From: Clusia tigrina
Lineage: Eukaryota > Arthropoda > Insecta > Diptera > Clusiidae
NCBI GenBank assembly: GCA_920105625.2
Contig: OV050030.1
Coordinates: 69,192,111-69,256,110, forward strand
DNA: 64,000 bases
Reading direction: 5' to 3'
Shown: piece after piece, positions 9,970 to 21,848 of the stretch
Position numbering within the stretch: position 1 is the stretch's first letter
How the letters are laid out: the number at the start of each line of letters is the position of its first letter
Position numbers and translations under genes: made by a program
Notes under the pieces: model-generated
Seen by the model: the letters and a program-made list of their open reading frames with translations, nothing else
What the model was told of the DNA's origin: nothing
The model's database searches: none

Positions 9970-10971
9970 ATGTGGAGCGCTGGTAGAAACTCCAAACCGG
10001 TTTGCATTAAAGGGATTTCGTGGAGGAGCGTCTATGGCGGGTATCGTAGACGGATTGTCCCATCGGGGTGGAGTTCTCGGCTGTGCGATGACTCCAGTTC
10101 CTTGGCGACCAATGGCAAGTGACCAATGGAGCTGAGTCGGGCTGATACATCCTTATAAGCTGCTGGTTGATGCTATAATTGAAGGATGGGTGCATTCCCT
10201 GGGCCCCCGTCGCTTCCATGACTGGTCTATGTGGGCTCTGGCTGTGTTTATTTCTAGCTCCAAGGCCAGAGGGAGGGCTGCCGACATATCCGGGGGACTA
10301 GCACAAAGAACTGATGAACTCATGGGCTCGTTGAGCCCCGAAATGAATACGCTCCTAGCCAGGTTCCTGTGCTCTTCATTCAGGATTTCATTTCCGCGAT
10401 GCGTCACCAGAATTCCTCATGTCGTTCTGGTTGGTTAGAAGGGTGAGCCTCTTCTGAATCTCGTCATAATACTTAGAAACGGACCATCCACTTTGCCTGA
10501 GACTCAGCATTTCTTGTTGAAGCGCGTATGAGGGTCTTCTGTCTGCATATGTAAAATCTAACCGAGCCAATATTGCGTCAAGATTAGTAGGCGTATTAAA
10601 GGATGTTAGGAGGACATCGGCCTCTCCCATTACCTTGCTTCGGATCAGGTGAACGGCCTGGTAATGGCGAGGAAGACCTTCCGAAGCCGTGAAAGGGACG
10701 TAAGCGCTAGTGGCAGATCTCCGCCAGGAAGCGTACTGCGTCCTGCTTTCACCAAACTCGTGAAGCGAATGAGCACGAATGAATCAACCCCTTCACCCTC
10801 TTGATCGAACATAACATCGCTATAAACTGTTGGAGGTACTGCCGGTTGTCCAAGGATCTGCAGTTCTTTCCGGAACCTGCATATCTCGTTGTGATCCTCA
10901 GTAAAACGTCGGTTGATTTCTTCAGTCAAAGAGGAGAAGGCGGTGTTGATCATAGCCTCAAATATAGCCAA
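9970..10971 (-). pseudogene. Gag, gypsy-type (inner unit, right)
   Basis: Mirror of the left inner gag. The N-terminal and middle parts (10388-10971) match the left copy exactly. The C-terminal part differs: MSAALPLALE instead of MSAALALALE, a frameshift near 10205 from loss of one base in a run of G, and a small insertion near 10120. Confidence 0.7.
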
Positions 10972-11278
10972 ATCTCTGCGGGGTTGGTACGCTGCTTCTT
11001 TGTGCGCCTTACTAGAGTCTAGAAGCGCACTCTACTTTGCGATGAACGGTACTAGAGACCTGACTGAATGTAGCCTGTGCTGGTCTTCCCTTTTTACAGC
11101 GGAAGTCCTTGGTGTGGTGAGCCGTGCACCGTCTTTTTCGGATACTCTCTACGTCACCAAGAATGTGCTAGAGCGTGTGGTTGGGCTGTGCAACGCCTTT
11201 TTGGGTAGTTCTAAAAATTTTAATAGTTTTAGTATTTAAACATTTTTTATTTTTTTTATTCATTTTTTTAAATAAAAA

Positions 11279-12019
11279 TTTTGTTTACGTTAAACCTGGA
11301 GGGTCCCGTAGGAATCGCAGATTTTAGCGCAATATAGCACCACATATCGCCATTCGTGCTTTATACCGGTGAACGTGGAGATGGGCTATGCACCACCTTT
11401 TTCAGTCGCACCGTGTTTAATAATAAACCTTGCGAATGGTCAATACGCAGCGAACCGCCTTTTTCGGTAGCGCTCAAAATCGCATTATATTTATTATTAA
11501 TTATAAATTTTTATTTATTTGTGCTAAAAACTGGAGGGTCCCGTAGGAATCGCAGATTTTACCTCAATATATACCACGTATATGTTACAAAAACTGGAGG
11601 GTCCCGTAGGAATCGCAGATTTGCTTTTTTTATTAACCCCTCTCAAGGGTACGGTAAGATCTTTGGCAGCGGCTTTTTCGCATGCCCCACACTTGCGACA
11701 CAAAAACTGGAGGGTCCCGCAGGAATCGCAGATTTGCTTTTGTTTATTAACCCCTCTCAAGGGTATGGTAAGAGCCTGGGCAGCGACTTTATCGCATGCC
11801 CCACGCTTACGACACAAAAACTGGAGGGTCCCGTAGGAATCGCAGATTTGTTATTTATTCACCCCTCTTAAGGGTGGGTTATGAGCCTGTGCAGCGACTT
11901 TTTCGCATGCCCCACGCTTACGACACAAAAACTGGAGGGTCCCGTAGGAATCGCAAATTTTTTATTTATTCACCCCTCTTAAGGGTGGGTTATGAGCCTA
12001 TGCAGCGACTTTTTCGCAT
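11279..12019 (-). repeat. Leader with repeated 25-bp core motif, right
   Basis: Mirror of the left leader, with 23-bp core copies on the minus strand at 11296-11318, 11531-11553, 11594-11616, 11707-11729, 11821-11843 and 11932-11954. Confidence 0.9.
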
Positions 12020-12037
12020 GCTCCAAGTTGGGCGCCA
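12020..12037 (-). other. Primer binding site, tRNA-Lys type, right
   Basis: Minus-strand TGGCGCCCAACTTGGAGC next to the LTR end, identical to the left copy. Confidence 0.8.
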
Positions 12038-12679
12038 GTTAAATACTTTCCTGAGCAAAATCTATAATAATAAAAGAGTTTAAATTATTTTATATTATTT
12101 TATTATTTGTATTATTATGGTAGTCCTTCTCATTCGAGCTGCTGCCAATTAAAAGATGCGAGCTCTCGTACTCGGGTTCTTTTTATACGTTTTCGCCGCC
12201 GACAATCGCATGGTTTCACGGCTGGGCTTGGTGGCACCGACATACAACACATGTCTCGCCAATTCCTCCGGCACCGAGAACCATCACCGTCTACCGTATC
12301 TACGCGTAGCGGCTGTGCCGCGCATTTTGTACAATGCTTTGTACTGCTGCGCAAGCGCATGGCGCCAATGCTCTTTTCGTATGTTTCCTCGCGTACCGAG
12401 AACCAGCACCGTCTATCGTGCCCCTGCGCAGCGGATGGCAGCGGATGGTAGCAGACTCTGTTGCAGCACATTTCGTACAATGCTTTGCACCGCTGCGCTA
12501 GCGCACTGGGTCCAATGCTCTCCGTCTTGTGTTTTCTCACGCACCGAGAACCAGCACCGTCTACCGTGCCCCTGCGCAGCGGATGGCAGCAGACGCTGTT
12601 GCAGCGTATTTCGTACAATGCTTGGTACCGCTGCGCAAGCGCACGGGGCCAACGACATGCAACACGTATGTTGCTAACT
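12037..12679 (-). mobile_element. Complete LTR of the gypsy-type element, right arm
   Basis: Mirror of 4775-5417, with the TATA box at 12179-12187 on the minus strand and the same three tandem units. Reading frames over this region agree residue for residue with the left copy. Confidence 0.9.
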
Positions 12680-12691
12680 CCTCCCCCCCTT
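12680..12691 (-). other. Polypurine tract of the gypsy-type element, right
   Basis: Minus-strand AAGGGGGGGAGG directly before the LTR start. Confidence 0.8.
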
Positions 12692-12695
12692 AAGA

Positions 12696-12713
12696 TCAGC
12701 CGTTCTCGGCTGA
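12696..12713 (-). promoter_or_regulatory. Perfect stem-loop upstream of the PPT (gypsy-type, right)
   Basis: Same 7-bp stem and AGAA loop as at 4741-4758. Confidence 0.7.
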
Positions 12714-12763
12714 CGGGCGTCCCGCCCTGGGGCACTACCACGCTACTTCTGATATGATTAAGA

Positions 12764-13764
12764 TTATCCAACATTTTCCTTGCCGCTCTTTACCTCGGAA
12801 ATATAATGAACTATGTCGACAGATCTCTGATTAGTAACAGAGTGGATTGTGCGGTTATACCTAGATATCGCTACCAAAACTAGCTCCCCTATATCCGAGG
12901 AATAGTCCGCTGCTGTGAGGCATCTTGCAATCTCCGTCAATGTGCAGCCCGTTAGATGTGCGGTGAAGGCGCGCAACTACATGAATGCTAGCATCGAATT
13001 GATTTTTTAGTAGCGACTTATAGCGTTAGAAGTCAGCGATCTTTCGTTGTCGCATACCACGTGTATCCTTGAAGACATTGAGGGTTTCCAGTAGGGGTCC
13101 TTTAAGGTCCACTATACTTCTGGATCTTATTGGTTTTACGATGGCAAACTTGCGGAACTTGTGCAGGCATGTGAGGAAGTGGTTACCTGCCGTGGAATAG
13201 ATATCCAGATGCAAAATTTCAACCGGATGCGTGGGAATAGGGGTTTTTCCTATTTGGGTTGCGTGTGGGTGTCGATTGTATTTGCCTTCCTGACATATGC
13301 AACAGGCAGATGTCAGCTGCTTGAATTGCTTACGGTTACCGGGGAAATATGTCCTCCGCAAAGCCTGACGTGTAGTTTCATTCGGCGTACGGTGGGTTCT
13401 GTTGTGCTGTCTGGCTAGGATTTCTTGTTGCTCGCTTGTGTTGGTGATATCCTTTACCCTTCTCTTACTGAATCGGAACCTCATGGATGGGAAGAGATCC
13501 TGCAAGGTGTCCTCCAAATATTGCAATGTAACTCGATCGCAATATATTCCATTCACAACATTGACGTTAACGGACTCGTTCAGCAGCTGGGTCAAGTCCA
13601 AAGGTGAGGCATAAGTTAGGACATGCCTGAGCTGCTTCTGGAATACTATGAGGGAAGTTTTCTTCGACTTCTCTCTAGCTTGGAGGATAAGCTGATTTCT
13701 GAAGCCATTGACGGGGTTATCGACAGTCGGGAGAGGTGATCCCAGCAACTTTTCAGCACTGCTA
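12764..13764 (-). pseudogene. Integrase, gypsy-type (outer unit, right)
   Basis: Mirror of 3690-4690. The 240-residue frame and the C-terminal 70-residue frame are identical to the left copies, including the break near 13026. Confidence 0.8.
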
Positions 13765-13775
13765 TTGGTTTCACA

Positions 13776-14147
13776 TTACTTAGGTTTCTTCATTATTGCA
13801 TTTATGTGCTGTCCTGAAAGCGCGTCCGCGACAATGTTGAGTCTTCTTGGCTTGTAATGGAACTTCGGGGCGAACTCCTCAATGAAGGTTCGCCATCGTT
13901 TCATCTTTGAGTTATCATTTCTGTCCGAGAAATCGAAGGTGTTAATGTGCATATATTGTGATTCTCTATTTTTTTCATTTTGTTTAAAACTGCAAGTTTG
14001 ATTTCTGTTCAATTTATTCTTTGCGTCAATAATAACAGAAGTTCGTTGCATGGTTGACTGAAATCTGGATAGAGGAGCAAAGCATGTGCTGACGTCACAC
14101 GACGAAAGGCGTATAATGCGTCCGCGTCGAGGAAAATCGAATTGTTT
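13776..14147 (-). pseudogene. RT/RNase H remnant (outer unit, right)
   Basis: Mirror of 3307-3678. The 91-residue frame ending VADALSG is identical to the left copy. Confidence 0.75.
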
Positions 14148-15108
14148 TTAGATTTTGATGCTACTATATGACCATTCTTCCGCCTCAGATACCTGGTTAG
14201 TGGCTTCTGAGGAAATTTCCGTTTGATCGTTGCCGCTGGTATGCTCTACTTCTTCATTCTCGTCTATGCTGGAATCTCTGTAATTCATCCCTTCACACTC
14301 CTGAAAGAGCAGCGTTTCCATTCCCCGCGCATGTCTGAGGTTTCCCACGTCTAAGTTCACACAAGCCGAGACTTCCGTTAGCAGATCAAACCCGATTATA
14401 GCGTCAAAGGTGTTTAGAGTGGGAAGTATGTAAAAGGTAGATGTCCTTCTCAACATATTGATTCCACATTTCCTAGTGACATGCACACTCCCCACCACAG
14501 TTTTGACCTTAACTGGTTTGATTATCGGCTTTATTCCCCGTAGATCAGGGATATCCCTAATATAATTCTTGGCAGAGCCGGTGTCCAGTTCTCCGGTTGT
14601 TTCTCCCTCAACATCGGCACCGGCGTCACCCCGTCTGTAGTTTCGGTTGCGACGACGACCTTCACTCCGACGGCTTCCATTGTCCCAGCCACCAGGAGAA
14701 GAATCAATTAACTTAACTTCCAGGTAATTGACTCTTGAGTGTTTCCAATCGTGTGAAGGTGTTTGCGACGAAGGTGGCCTTTTGGTAGCTAGTTCTCTCA
14801 CTTCAAATTGCTGGCCATCCGAATATCCTTTCTGCATATGTGGAGCGCTGGTAGAAGCCCCAAACCGGTTTGCATTAAAGGGATTTCGTGGAGGAGCGTC
14901 TATGGCGGGTATCATAGACGGATTGTTCCATCAGTGTGGAGTTCTCGGCTGTGTGATGACTCCAGTTCCTTGGCGACCAATGGAAAGTCGAGCTGAGTCG
15001 GGGTGATACATCCTTATAAGCTGCTGGTTGATGCTATAATTGAAGGATGGGTGCATTCCCTGGGGCCCCCGTCGCTTCCATGACTGGTCTATGTGGGCTC
15101 TGGCTGTG
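14148..15108 (-). pseudogene. Gag C-terminal region and protease (outer unit, right)
   Basis: Mirror of 2346-3306 with a 255-residue frame beginning further upstream (MIPAIDAPPR). It has the same deletion before the active site (GELDTGSAKN). It differs from the left copy at single residues, for example IDSSPGG against IDSCPGG. Confidence 0.75.
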
Positions 15109-15223
15109 TGGCGCCAATGCTCTCCGTCTTGTGTTTTCTCACGCACCGAGAACCAGCACCGTCTACCGTGCCCCTGCGCAGCGCATGGCAGCAGACGCTG
15201 TTCCAGTGTATTTCGTACAATGT
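15109..15223 (-). mobile_element. LTR fragment fused to gag, right arm
   Basis: Mirror of 2231-2345 with the same mid-LTR to gag junction. Confidence 0.75.
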
Positions 15224-15228
15224 TTTCA

Positions 15229-15605
15229 GGAATCAAATTGTCTTTCTCGTAATTTTCAAATACATATCTTTCGATACGATTATTAAAAGAGGATGTAATA
15301 CAATTTATGTTTTCTTTTAATTGTCCACCGCAATTTTTTTTTGAATATTTTTTCGTAAATGATAGAACCATTTATTTTTTGTTATATTAATTTTCCAAAA
15401 AGCGCAATAAATTAGCTCTTCTGATTTTTCATTAGAGAAATGTACCAAACGATTATGGAATAAAAGTTTACTTCGATCATGAAATTCGAAATTACATGAT
15501 ATGCACTCTACTTTATTAGTATTTGACGAATTATTATATGTCGTTTTAATGAACGAGCATATTTAAATATTTTTCCATAAAGCTCACATATAAAATTTAC
15601 CATTT
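15229..15605 (-). pseudogene. C2H2 zinc-finger protein remnant, right arm
   Basis: Mirror of 1850-2225. An extra A in a homopolymer joins the third-finger tail (KKNCGGQLKENINC) in frame with the LTR fragment, giving a 146-residue open frame (14931-15371). The arms differ here by several substitutions near 15390-15400 and one near 15555. Confidence 0.5.
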
Positions 15606-16314
15606 TTTCTTATTTTTGTTCTTATTAGCTTTATTTTTTTCGATCAATAAATTCAAACAAAAAACTCACAAATAAATTTAACATTTTTTTTATTTTTTAT
15701 TTTTTTGACAATAGATTCAAACACAAATTTATAATTAAATTGACCAACAGAAATTTTTGTTATTGTATATGTGTCTGCTGAAAGCTCTCTAATGGGGTCA
15801 TCATCTATATCATTCTATTTTTGTGGTAAAAATAACACAGGTTTTTCTAGCTCCAGCTATTGTTCTTCGGTCCATATTTTGTTGATTTTCGTTCACCCTT
15901 AATCATTTTCAATGGTGTATTGAAAGGAAAATTTGTTAACGATAATATGGATTTTTTTAAATAATTATCATTATTTTCTCCTATGCTAATTCTTTAAAAC
16001 TGAAATTTTCTTCATTCTTCATTGATATACTTTATGCGAGTAAAAACTGAACTGATGATATAATGAGAAAACACTACGCTTTTTATATGATTTTGTTTTA
16101 CTTATTTAATTATTCAAGTAGCGTACAACAAACTTGTTTTCTTAATATCTAGTATATCAACAAAATTGTATTCTTAATACCTGACATATCAAAAAAATTG
16201 TAATCTTAATACCTAGTATATCATTTTTTAATTTTTTATTCACATAACTTACAATAAAATTTCTTAATAATATTACATTTTTTTCGGCACATATAAGTTA
16301 AGTATCTCTTGCAT
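15606..16314. other. AT-rich stretch without a supported gene, right arm
   Basis: Mirror of the left AT-rich spacer with one copy of the 50-bp unit. No coding or RNA feature is seen. Confidence 0.6.
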
Positions 16315-16928
16315 CTCTCTAAAATTATAAAAATCTTTAATTGTTTTAATATTATTTTATTATTATTAAGGTCTTTCTCCGTCAAGCTCTTGTAGATACG
16401 AGCTCTTGTCCTCGTGTTCTTTTTATATGTTTTCACCGCCGACAATCGCATGGTGACAGCGCTTCGAGGCGGCATTGCGCGACAGCGTTTCACGGCTGGG
16501 CTTGGCGGCACCGACATACAACACATGGTTTGCCAATTCCTCCGGCACCGAGAACCATCACCGTCTAGCGTATCTACGCGTAGCGGCTGTGCCGCGGACT
16601 CTGTAGCAGCGTATTTTGTTCAGTACTTTCTTCTGCTGCGCAAGCGCATGGCGCCAAAGCTCTTTCTCATGTATTTACTCGCGTACCGAGAACCAGCACC
16701 GTCTACCGTGCCCCTGCACAGCGGATGGAACCAGTCGCTGTTGCAGCATATTTCGTACAATGCTTTGTACCGCTGCGCCAGCGCATAGCGCCAATGCTCT
16801 CTGTTTTGTATTTTCTCACGTACCGAGAACCAGCACCGTCTACCGTGCCCCTGCGCAGCGGAATGCAGCATATTTCGTACCATCCTTTGTACCGCTGCGC
16901 AAGCGCACGGCGCCAACGATATGCAACA
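16315..16928 (-). mobile_element. Diverged LTR of the palindrome family, right arm
   Basis: Mirror of 477-1090, with the TATA-like element at 16419-16427 on the minus strand. Confidence 0.75.
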
Positions 16929-17004
16929 AGCTGAGATCTGTACACAGAGAAAAAATAATTTTTCACATTAAATCCTATAAAGTATGGGATCAATTTCAAT
17001 AGCA

Positions 17005-17432
17005 AAGTTACTCAGTCATGAAATTTTAGCAATTGAAAACCGAATGTATTTTGATCATAACAAATTTGTTATTTGTTAAAAAGAAACATTTTTAACTGAT
17101 CCAGTTGATCTTCGTAACGAAATGAAAGAAAAATGGCAACATCCAATATTTTGAGAGAGCCTACAAGAATCTGTTGAAATTGATATAAAAGATTATTTAG
17201 AGTTTCTTGATATATCTCTCCCTCCTGAAAATATGGAATCGAAATTTGAGTTTGAATTGTTAGTATTTGATAGACTAAGATGTTACACTCTATTTAAAAT
17301 TGAAAACAAACAAATGTTGAGGGTTCATGAAACATATAGCATATGCAACTCACATTCCCAAGCAATGGTGAAAATATCATCAAATAAAGCATACATTTAT
17401 CAACAACTGGAAGACTCATACAAAGAAATACA
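17005..17432 (+). pseudogene. Exon-like coding remnant with splice donor, unknown protein
   Basis: A plus-strand reading runs through LLSHEILAIENRMYFDHN, then NEMKEKWQHPIF and on into MESKFEFELLVFDRLRC (17233 onward), ending KEIQG. In-frame stops occur near 17077 and 17151, so it is degenerate. The end at 17432 is followed by GGTAAGAAC, a good splice donor. A pyrimidine-rich acceptor TTTTGTTCTTTTCAG lies at 17484-17498, and a second donor/acceptor pair follows near 17540-17605. I do not recognise the family. It spans the visible edge of the palindrome. Confidence 0.45.
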
Positions 17433-17498
17433 AGGTAAGAACTTTTTTCTTTAAAAACTGTATATTTTTTGAGATAACAAAATTTTGTTCTTTTCAGA

Positions 17499-17934
17499 TG
17501 GAACTCGAATGAGCATAATAAGAGAAAAATACTCTATATGATGTAAGCAAATAAAATTTTTCACTCGCTTTTTTCTTTTTTCCAAAAATAACATTGACTT
17601 TTCAGAACACAAAACTTCCTAAACAAAAAAATGATTGCAAATGTAAGTGCAAAAATGTAATTGCAAGAAAAATTATTTAAAATGCACAAGTAAAACGAGA
17701 TCAGAATTAATAAATATGCATACAATTGAACAATTAAAACGAGATTAGAAATAATAACAAAGCAATTTTTTTATCATATTACACAGAAGTGTTCTTTTAT
17801 TCAAACTTACTAGGGACTATTAAAAATAACTTTTCACATTTTCATATAAAATACTGGGGGGAGAATTATATTCTAATTCATTTGTAAAAGAAAAGCAATA
17901 GAAGGCCACACGAAATATATTTAGAGACTTTATC
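17499..17934. other. AT-rich spacer with possible tiny spliced exons
   Basis: After the acceptor at 17498, a short ATG-containing segment is followed by GTAAGC near 17541 and a CTTTTCAG acceptor near 17605. The open stretches are only about 10-15 codons. No product can be named. Confidence 0.3.
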
Positions 17935-18122
17935 GGAATATCTCAATACTGCAAGAACGTTTCTTGAACGGTTCCGACAGGTGTGTTGATGAACCCGACA
18001 TCCAAGCTCAAATGGAAGAGCTAATCTTTAACAACGAAAATGATTTAAATATCTCAGTCCGCAACGAAATTGAAGCGCTGGTGTATGATTGAAACGAATA
18101 TTGTCAAAAATGCAATTTTGAA
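17935..18122 (+). pseudogene. Exon-like remnant, family A copy 1
   Basis: Reads EYLNTARTFLERFRQVC, then after a frameshift VDEPDIQAQMEEL and ISVRNEIEALVYD, ending EYCQKCNFE at 18122. A stop interrupts near 18091. GTAAGT follows directly, and a strong acceptor (TTTTTTTACAG) at about 18225 defines a candidate intron of about 103 bp. By eye it is homologous to 52196-52404 (LQLFRD, LNIF, EIEAVVDEM, EYC, NNYE), which also ends in Glu plus a splice donor. The function is unknown. Confidence 0.45.
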
Positions 18123-18225
18123 GTAAGTTTTTTTTCCTTATATAATTTCTCTATATTATTTCTGTTTACTTATTATTATTATTATTATTTATTAATGTTT
18201 TTTATCTTTTTACTTTTTTTACAGA

Positions 18226-18475
18226 TGATATATCTAGAATAATATATTACAATTAAGATAATAATTAGAATTTAATAATAATTATAATTAGAATTTTATA
18301 ATACTTATAATTAAAATTAAAGAAAATATTAAATAAATAAATAGTTAAAATAAATAAATAAATATAATTCAAACTAAACAAAATCATTTTACTCTATTTC
18401 ATCATACCTACATCATACCTACATCATACCTACATACATACATATAATGCAAAAATAAAAAAACACCACGTCCGA
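18226..18475. other. AT-rich stretch, no gene seen
   Basis: Contains runs of AATAAATAAAT and a short CATACCTACAT tandem repeat near 18407-18440. No coding pattern is seen. Confidence 0.6.
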
Positions 18476-19213
18476 TGCATGAGTATACGCAGGACTTATG
18501 TGCGTCATTACGGTCGACCAGATTTTTTTATAACGTTTACGAGTAATCCGTAATGGAGTGACATTAAGGATAATTTATTCGCTTGCCAAAGCCCAACCGA
18601 CCGCCATGATATCACTGCCCGTGTTTTTAAGCAGAAGTTAAAAACCCTTATGGATTTCATCGTAAATTCAAAAGTATTTGGTGAAGTCAAGTGCTGGATG
18701 TATTCTGTGGAATGTCAAAAGCGTGGTTTGCACATTCCAATATTTTAATTTGGTTGGTCAATAAAATCACTCCGGATGAAGTTGATAATGTTATATATGA
18801 AGAAATTCCAGAGCAAAACAAGTGATCCTGAATTAAATGATACTGTTGTGCAAAATATGATAGACGCTCCATGTGGAGAATTGAACATTAAATCCCCATG
18901 TTTCGTTGATGGCAAATGTAGTAAACGCTATCCAAGAGGGTTAACAGGAAGTTTGCGGGTTCTAAAATTAAACATCACACAAAAAATGGGCTGTTTATTT
19001 TCAGAGCCACGTCCACTATTGACATATTATTATAACTTACGACGAATACAATGTTTGTGGATGAAATTTTATATTAGTACATATATTGATTCCACAAAGA
19101 CATATGCAAGAAATGGGGTCGATCAGAAAAAGGCCACGCCTCCCACTAATATAATCAATTCAAGGTACCTGACTGAAAATTACCGTAAATATTCTCCTAA
19201 TGATGATTTATGA
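18476..19213 (+). pseudogene. Helitron Rep/helicase fragment
   Basis: Nearly identical to part of the Helitron at 28473-30089, from CGTCATTACGGTCGACCAGA onward. It covers the start of the Rep domain (FFITFTSNP-like reading with stops) and the segment ending at the position of the HUH motif, which is destroyed here. It then continues beyond the point where the other copy is cut, reading DAPCGELNIKSPCF and GKCSKRYPRGL, standard Helitron sequence after Rep. Stops and frameshifts make it non-functional. It shows what the truncated Helitron should have continued into. Confidence 0.8.
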
Positions 19214-20434
19214 AGAAAACATCCCCATTGTTTAACTCGCACGCACAAGGAAAGGTAAAGGGCATTTCGAAGTCGGTCTAACCGGATTTTAGGCTTCTTT
19301 ACTCGTTTTTTCCTAATATTAATTGTAAAGAATATTGATTTTCAAAATTGGGACATTCTGCTTACATTCTGTTTCAAGCATTATTTCGTAATCTACAGTC
19401 ATACCAAAATTAAAGAAATTATAATGCAAAATAGTATTTATCCTTGAGGTAGTAGATTACATTGAGAAGAGTTTGGAGGTTAAAATAATATATTTATCGA
19501 ATCGTTGGATTGTCCTAAGTAAAACTAATATTTTTGTTTGATTATTTAGATTTAATAAACAATAGTGTAAACTATCAGCTGTGCACTTAAGAAATATTCG
19601 ATGTAGTTGAATTACTTCTTAATCATTTTTTATCACTTGATTTCTTTTTTCATTTGTTCTATTGTTATTTTAGGTTGTATTATGAAAACAATTCATTTCC
19701 ATACTTTGTAAAGATGTTCATTTGTTAATTCGATATTGTTTGGCGGGGCACTATGGATAAAATGACCACTTTCTGCTGCCAAAAATCAACCAATGCAAAT
19801 ACGTACTTAAAGTTTGCTACATGCTTCTGATAATTTTACTAGGTTTTGGTTCAAACATTTGCAAAATTCGTCCAGCTCCCCTAAAATTAATTAACAAACT
19901 TAATGAAAGATTTACAAATAATATTTGATATTTTGAACTTCATTAAATGTCTATGAATCTTGAAATATCACAATCTTTTAGCAGAATAAACAACACCGCA
20001 TAACACGATTTTTCCTTATTGAGTACTTATCTCAGTTTGGCTGAAAAACAAAGAGTAAAAAATAAATTCTATGCTTAAAACTTTATTTATATATTTATTT
20101 ATTACTATAAAATCTGATGCAAAAAAAACAAAATTCTAATTGTGTAGTAAATTAAAATTCAATTTATAAAAAATTGTCCGAAACCTCATCATCATAATAT
20201 TATATATTACCACACACAATGTTATTCCAGCATTTCATTCTCTTCTAATTCAAGAGAGAAGCAAGACATCATTTCTATTTCATCGTCAGAATTGTAGTTT
20301 GCTCAATTTAATGCGTGCGTAGATGTTGATGATAATTTGTTAAAATGTGGAAATTCTGGCGATTTTAGAAACCCAGTTACTTCTAGTGGCAATATTTGTT
20401 TTTTGTTATAGTATAGATGACTTTATAATTTGCA
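19214..20434. other. AT-rich intergenic stretch
   Basis: No coding region is supported. A short segment AAAATGACCACTTTCTGCTG (19762-19781) resembles 53555-53574, the only feature noted. Confidence 0.5.
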
Positions 20435-20999
20435 ATGATTGAATCAAAACTATGCAGTGTAGCTGACATAGGATACCAGTCATACTTTATTTTGAACATT
20501 TCGGCAGTTGTTTTGAACTATTCTTCGAACTTGTCTATATTAATTTCAAACTCACACGAAATTGAAATTAAAATAGATTTTAGATTCTTCAAAAAGTTTA
20601 TATCAATACTTGTAATAACTGATAGCAAACTCTGTGGTAAAGAAAGCTCTTGCCGCATTTCAGTCGCTTGTTGTTCCAAATCCATTTCCTTTAATTTTGT
20701 CTACGTGCAGTCCCATTTACTCCTAAAAATTATTGAGATACCTCTATTTTTTTTCTTTTAAGATGTTTCTTGTTTTCTTAATTGCCATTTTATTCAAGCC
20801 ATTCTGTAATAGAGGTGGACATCTGATCCATGCATGTAATGGACTTATACCACACTGCAATGTATTTTCTTTTGGCTGAAAATTTGGAGATTTCACATTT
20901 ATTGTTATAAATTGTTCTGAGAAAGACTGAGACGACTTCGTATCTGTTAAAACACTTCCGCAAATAAGTGTCATATTTCGAATGACAGTTTTTTTTCAT
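20435..20999 (-). pseudogene. Unidentified coding relic, minus strand
   Basis: On the minus strand a 76-residue frame (20744-20974) reads SFSEQFITINVKSPNF and TLQCGISPLHAWIRCPPLL. Further downstream, in a broken frame, comes MGLHVDKIKGNGFGTTSD and then QQATEMRQELSL-like sequence with several stops. The composition and continuity across frameshifts look like an old protein-coding sequence. It recalls repetitive uncharacterised insect proteins, but I cannot name the family. The plus-strand frame at 20435-20761 is its shadow. Confidence 0.4.
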
Positions 21000-21412
21000 T
21001 CAAAATTAAAATCCATTTAAATATTGTACGTTTGTTTTTTATTGCTGTCAATCCATATGATGAAAATTTTTTTAATTTTTTACTTTGATGTTTCTGAATA
21101 TGATAGCTGTATCAAAGAGGAGCAGGCTAGGGAAAACAATTTTTACACCAAATTTAAGTGGATACAATACGCTTTTTACCATATTTGGCAAACTTGGACA
21201 GAACAAATTTCACTCCACCAAACAAGCACAATATTTTTAAATTCATACAATTTGAACTTGACACAGTGAATTTTTCTAAAACACAAATGATTATTTAAAT
21301 TACACTGAATACATTTCCACATTTCATCGTAATATTAATCGGTTAAGGCTTTTTTTGTCGTACAGATTACAGAAAAACTACTGGTCCGATTTATTTGAAA
21401 TTAGCATCATAT

Positions 21413-21848
21413 TAGGCGCATTCGATTCATCACTCTATCGAGGATAGGACTTTTGTATGGGAAAAAGTTATCGAGTAAATTATAATCGGATGAAACGAGC
21501 GAATTTTTGTATCCTCGATAGAAAGTGCTTCCAAATTGAAAATTGTTTGAAATCCAACCAGATTACAAATTACCCATACAAAATTTTCTTGGGACTTTTT
21601 ATATTTTAGCTGATTAAATTTAAAAAAACCAAAATTAATCTTTGGATTTTGTTTTTTGATTTTTAATATTATTATTGTATTGATTTAAGTTATATTTACA
21701 TGATGTTTTTGTATAAAAAATATAAAAAAATTAATGTTTAAAAAAACAGTTGAAACAGTGCTGCTTGGTATACTTCAATTACTCGTGTGCTGTTTTAATC
21801 GCACAACTCGATACAAGCTCGATACAATTTACGAATCGAATACGCCTA
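21413..21848. mobile_element. Candidate MITE with 16-bp terminal inverted repeats
   Basis: TAGGCGCATTCGATTC at 21413-21428 pairs with GAATCGAATACGCCTA at 21833-21848, with one mismatch in 16. The interior is AT-rich, non-coding, and repeats TATCGAG-type words near both ends. Length is about 436 bp. The target duplication is unclear (TAT/TA flanks). The superfamily cannot be assigned. Confidence 0.45.

Larger units (their letters stand above)
8928..15223 (-). mobile_element. Two defective gypsy-type units in tandem sharing one LTR, right arm
   Basis: Mirror of 2231-8430, read on the minus strand. Order from high to low coordinates: LTR fragment, gag C terminus/protease, RNase H remnant, integrase, PPT, LTR (12037-12679), PBS, leader, gag, protease, leader unit. 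RT palm sequence is missing here too. Confidence 0.85.
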
